8,022 nucleotides of DNA from Thermoplasmata archaeon (GCA_003649845.1 QMTB01000060.1:1-8022); one strand, 5' to 3'; shown: positions 1-6,883, numbered from the stretch's first letter. Notes: a model not told the origin generated them from the sequence alone. Program-made: numbers and translations.

Positions 1-2377
1 CTATTATTCTAAGAGCTATATCTTTTCCATCTCCATCTATAATAGTTTTAGATAGATCACTGCCAAATAGCATTATAGAACTATTTATTATAATATGTTC
101 ATGATATATGCCAGGTTTCAGATAGATTATATCATCTGATGCTAAATCTACAGCTTCTTGAATACTGCTCCATCTATTTATATGGATACCAGGTGTATCA
201 TTATTATAATCATCATCTACAAGTAGTGATATAGCTAGGAATAACCAGCTTTCTTTTCCATCTGGATTGATAACTCTAATAGAATATATAGAACTATCAT
301 TAACATAAATCAATGGTTTATTTTGTATAGAATTTATATGTGTTTTAAATAAAGTTGGTTTTTCAAAAGCAAAACTATCAACTAGTTTTATATCTAATTC
401 CTCAATATTAGATGAGATATTATAGGATATAGAATCTAGAATAGGATAAACAGGTATCTCTCCATTAGATGATGAACCAAGATATCGAATTTGAATACCT
501 TCAGTATCTATATATCCTTCTGAGTTATATAAATCGATAGTTGAAATAGAGTTTTCCTCCTCGATAGGTCTAGAAGGTATTTTAAGAACAGGATCTCCCA
601 GTAATGTGAAACAAAACAAGGTATAGAGGTCAAGAAAATCATCGAAATCATGATTCTCAATATACCTCTGCATAGCTCTATCTGTTAAATCACCTAATAC
701 AGATAAATTATTATCAGAGTAAGCTTCAAAGAAGTTGGTAAGCATAGCTGCCATATATCTTTCACCAAGAATCTTTAGACGTCCTTTATCTATAGAAAAT
801 ATAGGTATACCAGCATTTCCTCTAGAACCACCTATATATGCTATACCTCCAGCTTTTGAGAATAATATAGATTCTCCAAAAGATATTTTTAAATTTAAAG
901 TTTCATCAACCTTTGTATCAAAAGCTCCGTTTAAACAAGCTATAGAAACAACGATAGGTAGGTCATTATTGGAGGGGAGTTGAAGTACCTCATCAGCATA
1001 GAGAGGATCTCCTTCTAAATACCATGCATCTCCACTTCCATGACCTATATGATATATAACACCTGTTCCACCTTCTAGAGATTTGATAATACTAGATTTA
1101 TTAAACATATCTTCTGTTCTAAAACATTTATTAGGTTTAATTCCATTAAAAAAGCCTTGGTTTATAGAATCAATAACTATCATCTCACCGATATCATAAG
1201 GTGTATCAAAAGGTTTACCACCAGCAACAGTTATATTTCTAAATAAATCTGAAGATGGATTCCAATGGATAATCTTATCAACTACATGATATGCAGTAGA
1301 TAAATTATTAACAGGTATTCTACCGATCTTATAGTTTAATAAGAAATCATAATCCGGGGAGGCATAGAATAGATCTGTTGGAACAGCGGAATAAAAGGCA
1401 TAGTAATAACTTGGAGGTATAAACTCTGCTGTTCCAAATAAAGTGATATATTTTAGATTAGGATGAGCTGAATTATCTTTTAGATAAGAAATGATTTTCT
1501 TAGCTAAACTATAGTTATATTTGGTTAGAATAGATCTAATATAATCATCAGTAGCATATCCAGGAAAAGGTGGGTCATCAGCTTCATCATAGTTTTTATA
1601 AATCCAAGTTATATTTACAACCTCTGTTATTATACCTTGGTTTCCATGGAATTCTTTTAGTTGTTTTGCAGCTTGATAAAAGGATGGAGGAGTGATAATT
1701 AGATTGGAGAATGAAGATGTTTTTATAGAATACCTTGATCCATCATCTCCTATTTTATATCCTATAGAGATTATGCCATCTGTTAAAATTAAAACTTGAT
1801 TAGATGTATATTGAATTGGATACACTCTTATATAAACCCGTGTTTTTTCTATATCATATCCAATATCATAGGATAATAGTTTACCTGGATACCACTCTGT
1901 TGGATTATATCTCACCTCAAATGTAAACCTTGTATAATAAGATGAATTCCAAAATAAAGGTTTAGCTGCTATAGCAGGTTTCAAAGTTTTTTTAAGATAA
2001 ATATAGTGTCCAGATGTAAAACCAACGTTTGTTATATGGGAATTCAAAGGTAGATCAACTATATATGTTTTCATTGGAACAATAGGTTCCCCAGGTATAC
2101 TTCTAGGGGTGAAACCTTCAATGTTTAGATAAAAACCATTTAAACCCATCTTATATGGATGGATGTCCTTATAATTAATGGAGATAGATATATTTTTAAC
2201 CTCATTTTTTTCAAATTGATTTAAAAAGGTAATTCCATCTATATTCAAATTTGATATATTATATCTTGAATTAGAATCAAATCCAACTATGATAGAAGAA
2301 CCACTAGATATAGAAGTTGTTAGTAGGAAAAATATTATTAAAGATAGCTTTAAAATAATGTATCTATATTTTTTCAT
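1..2377 (-). CDS. Secreted C25 (gingipain-type) cysteine peptidase with C-terminal beta-helix, 3' end cut off by the window
   Basis: The frame is open for 792 codons from the ATG at 2377 to the window edge, with no stop, so the C-terminus is missing. Residues 1-25 form a signal peptide or anchor (basic MKKYRYIILK, then a hydrophobic run). Residues about 35-224 resemble the C25 propeptide region. The catalytic domain starts near NLIITPP (225-231), passes KIGRIPV (350-356), carries the HIGHG motif with predicted catalytic His446, and then IACLNG with nucleophile Cys481. It ends near LLGDPVLKIP (about 592-601). The His-Cys spacing of 35 is close to that of gingipains. A beta-sandwich-like linker follows, and from Trp736 (WSSIQEAVDLAS...LKPGIYHE...IIDGDG) a NosD/DUF1565-type right-handed beta-helix begins. 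The family cleaves external protein; the beta-helix may bind polysaccharide or surface, which is inference. The start is supported by GGGGAG seven bases upstream. The gene is divergent from tyrS. Family call is firm, substrate unknown. Confidence 0.9.
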   Translation of the reverse strand, partial: MKKYRYIILKLSLIIFFLLTTSISSGSSIIVGFDSNSRYNISNLNIDGITFLNQFEKNEVKNISISINYKDIHPYKMGLNGFYLNIEGFTPRSIPGEPIVPMKTYIVDLPLNSHITNVGFTSGHYIYLKKTLKPAIAAKPLFWNSSYYTRFTFEVRYNPTEWYPGKLLSYDIGYDIEKTRVYIRVYPIQYTSNQVLILTDGIISIGYKIGDDGSRYSIKTSSFSNLIITPPSFYQAAKQLKEFHGNQGIITEVVNITWIYKNYDEADDPPFPGYATDDYIRSILTKYNYSLAKKIISYLKDNSAHPNLKYITLFGTAEFIPPSYYYAFYSAVPTDLFYASPDYDFLLNYKIGRIPVNNLSTAYHVVDKIIHWNPSSDLFRNITVAGGKPFDTPYDIGEMIVIDSINQGFFNGIKPNKCFRTEDMFNKSSIIKSLEGGTGVIYHIGHGSGDAWYLEGDPLYADEVLQLPSNNDLPIVVSIACLNGAFDTKVDETLNLKISFGESILFSKAGGIAYIGGSRGNAGIPIFSIDKGRLKILGERYMAAMLTNFFEAYSDNNLSVLGDLTDRAMQRYIENHDFDDFLDLYTLFCFTLLGDPVLKIPSRPIEEENSISTIDLYNSEGYIDTEGIQIRYLGSSSNGEIPVYPILDSISYNISSNIEELDIKLVDSFAFEKPTLFKTHINSIQNKPLIYVNDSSIYSIRVINPDGKESWLFLAISLLVDDDYNNDTPGIHINRWSSIQEAVDLASDDIIYLKPGIYHEHIIINSSIMLFGSDLSKTIIDGDGKDIALRII

Positions 2378-2384
2378 GCAAAAT

Positions 2385-2390
2385 CTCCCC
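2385..2390 (-). promoter_or_regulatory. Shine-Dalgarno of the C25 peptidase gene
   Basis: On the minus strand GGGGAG lies seven bases before the ATG at 2377. It matches the purine-rich stretch complementary to the archaeal 16S tail and fixes the start codon. It also implies that this transcript has a leader, unlike the neighbouring tyrS. Confidence 0.7.
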
Positions 2391-2475
2391 TTTTAACATA
2401 GTATTTATAGTATATTAAAATTTGGTTCATTTAAAAATTAATCATAAATAGTAGAATTGTGTTTCCCTCTTCTAT
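2391..2475. promoter_or_regulatory. Divergent promoter region of the peptidase gene and tyrS
   Basis: This AT-rich gap sits between the two divergent starts. For tyrS (plus), CATAAATA at 2443-2450 is centred about 29 bases before the ATG, which suits a leaderless transcript; TTTAAAAAT at 2430-2438 is an alternative. For the peptidase (minus), the reverse complement of 2402-2410 reads CTATAAATA but is too close to keep the Shine-Dalgarno inside the transcript. The reverse complement of 2430-2438 (ATTTTTAAA) is better placed for a leader of about 30 nt. The boxes are visible in the sequence; the transcription start sites are inferred from usual archaeal spacing. Confidence 0.5.
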
Positions 2476-3513
2476 ATGGATAAGTATAGTATTTTATCAA
2501 AAAATACAGTAGAGATTGTTACGCCAGAGGAGCTTAGAGATATATTAGATAAAGATAAACCTAAGGCATATATTGGTTTTGAACCATCTGGTATGGTACA
2601 TCTAGGCTGGAAGATTTGTACTAATAAAATCAAGGATTTCATAGAATGTGGCTTTGAATTCATTGTTCTACTGGCAGATTGGCATGCCTATATCAATGAT
2701 AAACTAGGCGGTGATATAGAGAAGATTAAACTCTGCGGTAAATATATGGAGGATTGTTTTGCAGCTATGGGTGTAACTAATACAAGGTTTATCTATGCAA
2801 GTGATTATATCAGTGATCCCTTTTATTGGGAACTTGTATTGAAAACATCTAAAGCTACATCTGTTGCTAGGGTTAAGAGAGCTATGGATATAATGGGTAG
2901 GAAAGAGGATGAAGCAGAGAAGGATTTATCAAAACTATTTTATCCGGCTATGCAAGTAGCTGATATATTTTATCTAAATGTTGATGTCGCATATGGTGGA
3001 ATGGATCAACGTCATGCTCATATGCTCGCTAGAGATGTTTCAAAAAAACTATCTAGGAAACCACCTGTTGCACTACATACCCCTCTATTAACAGGTTTAC
3101 AAGCAGGTGGTAGAATGAATCCTATTGAAGCTAAGATGAGTAAAAGTAAACCAGATTCAATGATATCTATACACGATAAACCAGAGGATGTTAAACGTAA
3201 GATTAAGAAGGCATACTGCCCTGAGAGACAAGTTGAAGGGAATCCTATACTTGAAATCTGCAGATATGTTATATTTCCAGAGTTAAAAGGAGATGTTTTT
3301 AGAGTGGAGAGACCGGAGAAGTTTGGTGGAACACTAGAATTTAATGATTATGAGGAATTAGAGCAGGCATTTATAAATGATTTACATCCCCTTGATCTTA
3401 AAAATGCAACAGCAGAGTATATCAATCGTATACTAGAACCTATACATGAATATTTTGATAGACACCCTGATTCTTATAATAAAATGTTAGAGATAGGTGT
3501 TATACCTTCTTAA
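2476..3513 (+). CDS. tyrS: Tyrosyl-tRNA synthetase, archaeal type
   Basis: Class I aminoacyl-tRNA synthetase that charges tRNA-Tyr with tyrosine in the cytoplasm. The 345-residue product aligns throughout with the short archaeal enzyme (about 306 residues in Methanocaldococcus jannaschii, compared from memory). Visible signatures are the tyrosine-pocket Tyr32 in YIGFEPSG, the HIGH-like HLGW (42-45), LADWHAY, and YPAMQVAD with Tyr156, Gln160 and Asp163. Gln178 lies in GGMDQR, which is typical of tyrosine rather than tryptophan enzymes. The signature loop KMSKS is at 220-224, followed by KKAYCPE and the tail motif HPLDLKNA. The extra length is spread over small insertions and about 20 C-terminal residues. 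There is no Shine-Dalgarno before the ATG (the preceding bases are pyrimidine-rich), so the mRNA is probably leaderless. The last 14 bases overlap the end of the convergent glycosyltransferase gene. Confidence 0.97.
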   Translation: MDKYSILSKNTVEIVTPEELRDILDKDKPKAYIGFEPSGMVHLGWKICTNKIKDFIECGFEFIVLLADWHAYINDKLGGDIEKIKLCGKYMEDCFAAMGVTNTRFIYASDYISDPFYWELVLKTSKATSVARVKRAMDIMGRKEDEAEKDLSKLFYPAMQVADIFYLNVDVAYGGMDQRHAHMLARDVSKKLSRKPPVALHTPLLTGLQAGGRMNPIEAKMSKSKPDSMISIHDKPEDVKRKIKKAYCPERQVEGNPILEICRYVIFPELKGDVFRVERPEKFGGTLEFNDYEELEQAFINDLHPLDLKNATAEYINRILEPIHEYFDRHPDSYNKMLEIGVIPS

Positions 3514-5404
3514 TGAAATCAAATAAATTTCTAGCATAGATCATTAGATATAGTGGTATAAGTAACAGTAGAACTATAAGTGGTGGGTTAAAATGTGGTC
3601 CAAGGATGCGCCTATTAATCTGCCAATATATACCATAATACCCCATTGTGAAACCTACTAGTATGAATAAAGATATTACAACCATAGTGAATCGATTCTC
3701 TCCATCAATTATTGATGCTGTTAGTATAGCTGCTGCTGGTAAAACAGGTAGGAAATAACGCATATCCTCCATAGGTGCTTTTCCAACCCATGTAAGCTGC
3801 ATATATATAACTAATATAGGGAGCATCCATATCCAGAGAAACCAGTTTTCTTTCCTCCTCCATTCTTTAAATGTTAATGGTACTATAAATAGAGAGGGTA
3901 GTAGATAGAATAACTGAGGCAGTATCCTATCCATAAGATTTTGAAGGGATTCCAAAGAAGGATGAAAGTATTGTTGAAACATTGTTTTATTTGGTTTCTC
4001 AATGATGAGAGAATCATTTACCTCTCTGATTGTCTTACTAGTTTGATACCCACTATTAAAGGGTCCGCCAAACAAAGTTGTATTATAATATGCTAACATA
4101 CTTCCAACTATTATTAAACCTATGATGAAAGGTAAACTCTTTTTTAGGTAAACTATGAAACTTTTTGATAAGCCTTTAGAGGGGTTCTTCCATATAAGCA
4201 GTAGAGTATAAACTATTGGACCTAATATTATTACAACCGTAGAGTATCTCATTGTAACAGCATAAGCGAAACATAACCCTCCTAGCAAACCTAGATACCA
4301 GTTTTTTCTAAGATTTTGGAGGGAATATATGTATAATGTTATCCCCAATGTTGCAAAACTCATAGATGCATAATCAGCCATACCTCTACTATACAATATA
4401 AGTATACCAAGGGAGGAGAATGAGGTTATAATAGAAGATATCAAAGCTATTCTCTCTGTATATAGTTTTCTAGCAAATAGATATACTGATGCGACTGCTA
4501 TAAAATTTAATAATATTGGTAGATAATAGATAGTTTTTGTTATCCAGAGGGGTATTATTAGATAACAATATCCTGGTGGCCAATGATTAGCAAAGGCGTA
4601 TCTATCATTTACCTCTACTATACCAGAGCCGACTGGTGGTATAAGACCTAGGGTTTCCTTTACAGCTACAACATGTGTAAAACCATTATTTATAGGGAGA
4701 GTAAGTATGTAATTTCCATAATCATCTGTAAAACCAATAGGTTTTCCCTCTGGTTTATTGAGATATATTTTAACATCTGATAGGTTTTTATTGATAGCAT
4801 GATCTACATGTATCAATACTTTAACATTAGAAGAAAAATGATATAATTTCGCCGAGACTTCTATTGGATAGTTTAATCCTCTATAATCAGTTGAGAAAAA
4901 CATCTGCAACGGTTTTATAGGTGTATCTATAGCTATATGATAGAAACCAGGTGGTACATCATGTAATATAAATAAGCCGTTTTCATCAGTAGTACCATTC
5001 CATAGTATTCTATGTTCTCTTTCAATTCTAATAGTTTCATTAGCTAATCCTTCATCTTTGCCATTATAAACTGTTATATAGATATCCCTTGTTTTTGTCT
5101 CCCACTGAGTATCATGTTCTTCAACCTTTATTTTCATAAATATACATTTACTAGGTGTATCTCCTATAATGAAATCTATATGTTGAATCTTAGGTGGTCC
5201 TATTTCTTCTAATGGTAGATAGATTTTACCTGTCTCATAATATATCTGTGCCCATCCGAAATAACCTTTCTCATCAGGTATAGTTCCACCTGTCCACATT
5301 TTAGGAGTATTAGGTCTAAAAGATTCCTCTCCAATGTGATATGGAAAAGATAATACAAATATCGGTGGAATAATAAATATTAGAATTAAAATCCATTTAT
5401 TCAT
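3500..5404 (-). CDS. GT-C (family 39-like) membrane glycosyltransferase with two inserted beta-sandwich domains
   Basis: The 634-residue integral membrane protein is probably a lipid-phosphate-sugar-dependent glycosyltransferase of the PMT/ArnT type, acting on the outer face of the membrane. TM1 is at about 4-20. The first outer loop carries PDEKGYFGWAQIYYETGK (43-60), where Asp44/Glu45 match the acidic pair that family 39 enzymes use in catalysis. HWPPGY (274-279) resembles the usual PP motif opening TM2. Between them lie two domains of the carboxypeptidase-regulatory/Cna-B look, about 107-160 (NGTTDENGLFILHDVPPGFY) and 193-250 (GFTDDYGNYILTLP). About ten further hydrophobic segments follow (roughly 280-620), with MRYFLPVLPAAA near 548-559. 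ATG 5404 has a weak GGTG site at 5411-5414. Substrate and acceptor cannot be read from the sequence; protein or lipid glycosylation are both possible. The gene stands alone on its strand. Confidence 0.75.
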   Translation of the reverse strand: MNKWILILIFIIPPIFVLSFPYHIGEESFRPNTPKMWTGGTIPDEKGYFGWAQIYYETGKIYLPLEEIGPPKIQHIDFIIGDTPSKCIFMKIKVEEHDTQWETKTRDIYITVYNGKDEGLANETIRIEREHRILWNGTTDENGLFILHDVPPGFYHIAIDTPIKPLQMFFSTDYRGLNYPIEVSAKLYHFSSNVKVLIHVDHAINKNLSDVKIYLNKPEGKPIGFTDDYGNYILTLPINNGFTHVVAVKETLGLIPPVGSGIVEVNDRYAFANHWPPGYCYLIIPLWITKTIYYLPILLNFIAVASVYLFARKLYTERIALISSIITSFSSLGILILYSRGMADYASMSFATLGITLYIYSLQNLRKNWYLGLLGGLCFAYAVTMRYSTVVIILGPIVYTLLLIWKNPSKGLSKSFIVYLKKSLPFIIGLIIVGSMLAYYNTTLFGGPFNSGYQTSKTIREVNDSLIIEKPNKTMFQQYFHPSLESLQNLMDRILPQLFYLLPSLFIVPLTFKEWRRKENWFLWIWMLPILVIYMQLTWVGKAPMEDMRYFLPVLPAAAILTASIIDGENRFTMVVISLFILVGFTMGYYGIYWQINRRILGPHFNPPLIVLLLLIPLYLMIYARNLFDFIKKV

Positions 5405-5410
5405 TTTTTA

Positions 5411-5414
5411 CACC
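5411..5414 (-). promoter_or_regulatory. Weak Shine-Dalgarno of the glycosyltransferase gene
   Basis: GGTG on the minus strand sits six bases before the ATG at 5404 and matches the core of the archaeal anti-Shine-Dalgarno. It is only four bases long, so it supports the start modestly. Confidence 0.4.
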
Positions 5415-5435
5415 GGTTTTAATTTAAACATACTT

Positions 5436-5455
5436 TTATCTCAAAATAGAGATAA
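5436..5455. repeat. Perfect 7-bp inverted repeat, possible operator of the glycosyltransferase gene
   Basis: TTATCTC, six bases (AAAATA), then GAGATAA. The dyad is 32-51 bases before the glycosyltransferase start. It covers the spot where transcription would begin if the minus-strand TATA-like box at 5465-5474 (AAATATATTT) is used. A regulator bound here would block initiation; alternatively it forms a weak hairpin in the leader. Confidence 0.45.
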
Positions 5456-5464
5456 GATAATACC

Positions 5465-5474
5465 AAATATATTT
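5465..5474 (-). promoter_or_regulatory. Candidate TATA box of the glycosyltransferase gene
   Basis: The minus strand reads AAATATATTT, preceded by GGGA. Transcription starting about 25 bases downstream would give a leader of roughly 40 nt that includes the GGTG ribosome site. This is inferred from archaeal promoter spacing only. Confidence 0.35.
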
Positions 5475-5508
5475 TCCCAATTTATCAAAAGAAGAGTTGT
5501 TTGAAATA

Positions 5509-5544
5509 GAATAAGGGGAAACCTTATTCCTATAAAAACATAGG
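5509..5544. repeat. Two adjoining hairpins in the intergenic region
   Basis: The first is a perfect 8-bp stem, GAATAAGG (5509-5516) with CCTTATTC (5522-5529), around the five-base loop GGAAA. The second is CCTAT (5529-5533) with ATAGG (5540-5544) around six bases, and shares one base with the first. A further 5-bp pair, TACCC (5549-5553) with GGGTA (5566-5570), follows. Neither stem ends in a clear T tract on the strand next to a gene end, so a terminator reading is not supported. A structured small RNA or leader is possible. Confidence 0.5.
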
Positions 5545-5634
5545 CGAATACCCGTATGATTCAAAGGGTAGAGAGTAGATAAATCGGATAAACTCAATCT
5601 TCATTAATAAAAATGCATCATCCAATTCAGGTTA

Positions 5635-5653
5635 TTTAGATTTTTATTCTAAA
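5635..5653. repeat. 6-bp inverted repeat
   Basis: TTTAGA and TCTAAA face each other across a seven-base loop (TTTTTAT). It is AT-rich and could arise by chance; no gene end lies next to it that would make it a terminator. Confidence 0.3.
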
Positions 5654-5677
5654 ACGGTAGATAAGATTAGAAAATTC

Positions 5678-5758
5678 TTCAATAGGATGTTTAGAAATAC
5701 TTAAATATTCTAAATGAATACAAAATATAAAACTGGGAAGAGGGGCATTCAATAGGAT
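5678..5758 (+). repeat. 11-bp direct repeat flanking the putative potD-like promoter
   Basis: TTCAATAGGAT occurs at 5678-5688 and again at 5748-5758, exactly 70 bases apart. The copies bracket both plus-strand TATA candidates (5701-5707 and 5722-5732), as paired regulator sites might. An 8-base part (AATAGGAT) also occurs by chance inside the peptidase gene, so the repeat is suggestive only. Confidence 0.4.
5701..5732 (+). promoter_or_regulatory. Candidate promoter of the PotD-like / kinase operon
   Basis: TTAAATA at 5701-5707 and AAAATATAAAA at 5722-5732 both resemble archaeal TATA boxes. Usual spacing gives starts near 5729 or 5752, hence a leader of about 55-80 nt. The first box is framed by TAGAA (5692-5696) and TTCTA (5708-5712). 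Which box is used cannot be told from sequence. Confidence 0.4.
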
Positions 5759-5795
5759 ACCGGTGCACTCTAACCCTCAATATTCCTAGAAAGTG

Positions 5796-5803
5796 GGATG
5801 GTG
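5796..5803 (+). promoter_or_regulatory. Ribosome-binding site deciding the GTG start of the PotD-like gene
   Basis: GGATGGTG, an imperfect version of the archaeal GGAGGTG, ends six bases before the GTG at 5810. The only nearby ATG (5798) runs into a stop after one codon, so the GTG is the credible start. Starting there also gives a complete lipoprotein signal. Confidence 0.5.
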
Positions 5804-5809
5804 TAGGAA

Positions 5810-6874
5810 GTGAGAGGAAAATTTAATTTAACCATTGTATGCCTTGTTATTTTGATAAGCAGTTTATTCTCAGGTTGTTTTATCTCTCATTCTCCTAAAC
5901 AAGGGTTATCTGAAGAATTAAATATTTTCAATTGGGAGGACTATTTCGGAGAGACAACTCTTGAAGATTTTGAAGAGATTTTCGGAGTAAAAGTGAATCT
6001 TTATACTTTTGAAGAAGAGGATTATATGATATCTGCATTATCTACAAACCCTGGGAAGTATGATGTTGTTATAGCCTCAGATACAGTAGTTAAACAGTTA
6101 ATTGAAATGAAGCTATTAGCTAAATTAAATAAGAGTAATATTCCAAATATTAAATACCTCGATCCTAATTTCCTAAACCTTAGTTTTGATCCAGGGAATA
6201 ACTATTCTATACCTTATCTATGGGGAACAACTGGAATTGCATATAATATCTCTGTAGTTGAGGATGATGTTAAAAGTTGGTCTATATTATGGAATACTAA
6301 TTATAGTGGTAGGATTATTCTTCTAGACAATAAAGATGAAGTAATAGCCACGGCATTAAAATATCTAGGTTATTCTATCAATACAAGGAATCTTTCTCAA
6401 CTTAAGGAAGCAGAGGCTCTACTTCTACGGCAAAAACCATTGATACAAGGATATGAGGATCCTATAACCATTATAGATAAATTGGTTTCTGGAGATGCCT
6501 ATATTGCACATTGTTACAGTGGAGATGCCTATGCCGCTGCAGATAAGAATGCTAATATAACATATGTTATACCTGAAGAAGGTAGTCCTATATGGATTGA
6601 TAATCTTATTATACCTGTTGATTCCTCTCATAAATACACTGCAGAGGTTTTTATAAACTATATCCTTAAACCTAAGGTTATTGCAAATATCACTAACTAT
6701 CAATGGTATGCTAACCCTAATACAGCAGCAGAAAAATATGTTAATAAAAGTATCCTTGAAGAACCAGGTATATATCCACCACAAGATATACTTGAAAAGT
6801 GTGAATATTTTAAAACCTTAGATGCTGATACATATTCTGAGCACAATAGAATATGGGCTGAACTACACGGTTAA
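5810..6874 (+). CDS. PotD-like polyamine-binding lipoprotein
   Basis: The 354-residue extracytoplasmic solute-binding protein belongs to the spermidine/putrescine (PotD/PotF) family. The GTG start gives a lipoprotein signal: basic MRGK, hydrophobic core 7-20, lipobox LFSGC with Cys23 as the lipidated residue. The fold follows PotD end to end: NIFNWEDYF (38-46), YDVVIAS (84-90), IPYLWGTTGIAYN (134-146), SWSILW (156-161), LLDNKDEV (171-178), PIWIDNLIIP (260-269), WYANPNTAAEKYV (299-311). By remembered alignment to E. coli PotD, Trp42, Glu177, Trp262, Asp264 and Tyr300 keep the ligand-contact positions. Asp168 of PotD is Asn174 here and Trp229 is Tyr236, so the ligand may be a shorter or different amine. 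Many N-X-S/T sequons suggest surface glycosylation. No permease gene is visible; the next gene, 18 bp on, is a sensor kinase. The name potD is withheld because transport is unproven. Confidence 0.88.
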   Translation: MRGKFNLTIVCLVILISSLFSGCFISHSPKQGLSEELNIFNWEDYFGETTLEDFEEIFGVKVNLYTFEEEDYMISALSTNPGKYDVVIASDTVVKQLIEMKLLAKLNKSNIPNIKYLDPNFLNLSFDPGNNYSIPYLWGTTGIAYNISVVEDDVKSWSILWNTNYSGRIILLDNKDEVIATALKYLGYSINTRNLSQLKEAEALLLRQKPLIQGYEDPITIIDKLVSGDAYIAHCYSGDAYAAADKNANITYVIPEEGSPIWIDNLIIPVDSSHKYTAEVFINYILKPKVIANITNYQWYANPNTAAEKYVNKSILEEPGIYPPQDILEKCEYFKTLDADTYSEHNRIWAELHG

Positions 6875-6883
6875 TATTAACCT

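Larger units (their letters stand above)
5405..5809. other. 405-bp non-coding region with divergent promoters and several inverted repeats
   Basis: No credible gene is seen on either strand; the longest plus-strand reading frame I found is 13 codons (5714-5755). The stretch separates the divergent glycosyltransferase and PotD-like genes. It contains, in order: a 7-bp dyad (5436-5455), a minus-strand TATA candidate (5465-5474), a cluster of hairpins (5509-5570), a 6-bp hairpin (5635-5653), an 11-bp direct repeat (5678-5688 and 5748-5758), and plus-strand TATA candidates (5701-5707 and 5722-5732). It is much longer than the other gaps in the window. Either extensive regulation or a small RNA would explain the extra length. 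Confidence 0.7.

Noticed and set aside
735..983. Plus-strand open frame of 82 codons inside the peptidase region
   Set aside because: It lies antisense to the catalytic Cys region of the C25 peptidase, whose conserved motifs prove the minus strand is coding; no ribosome site or recognisable domain.
2599..2613. HLGW instead of HLGH in the TyrRS HIGH motif as a possible inactivating change
   Set aside because: The fourth position varies among archaeal enzymes, and, from memory, HIGW-like forms occur in some archaeal groups; all tyrosine-pocket residues and KMSKS are intact.
2472..2663. Minus-strand open frame of 63 codons over the tyrS start
   Set aside because: Antisense to the conserved N-terminus of tyrosyl-tRNA synthetase, with no recognisable family.
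5509..5544. Intrinsic terminator for a neighbouring gene
   Set aside because: Both flanking genes start, rather than end, at this gap, so nothing needs terminating here, and no T tract follows the stems.
5545..5620. Possible tRNA or C/D-box small RNA
   Set aside because: A TTCAAA string near paired bases recalls a T loop, but the stem and loop sizes are wrong and no acceptor or anticodon arm can be drawn. RTGATGA/CTGA box pairs are absent; the nearest, ATGATGC on the minus strand, is imperfect.
5714..5755. 13-codon plus-strand reading frame that could be a leader peptide
   Set aside because: No ribosome site, no regulatory codon run, and it would begin before or at the likely transcription start.
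6425..6784. Minus-strand open frame of 119 codons within the PotD-like gene
   Set aside because: The plus strand carries PotD family motifs throughout this stretch; the antisense product is Ile/Cys-rich and low in information, typical of a shadow.
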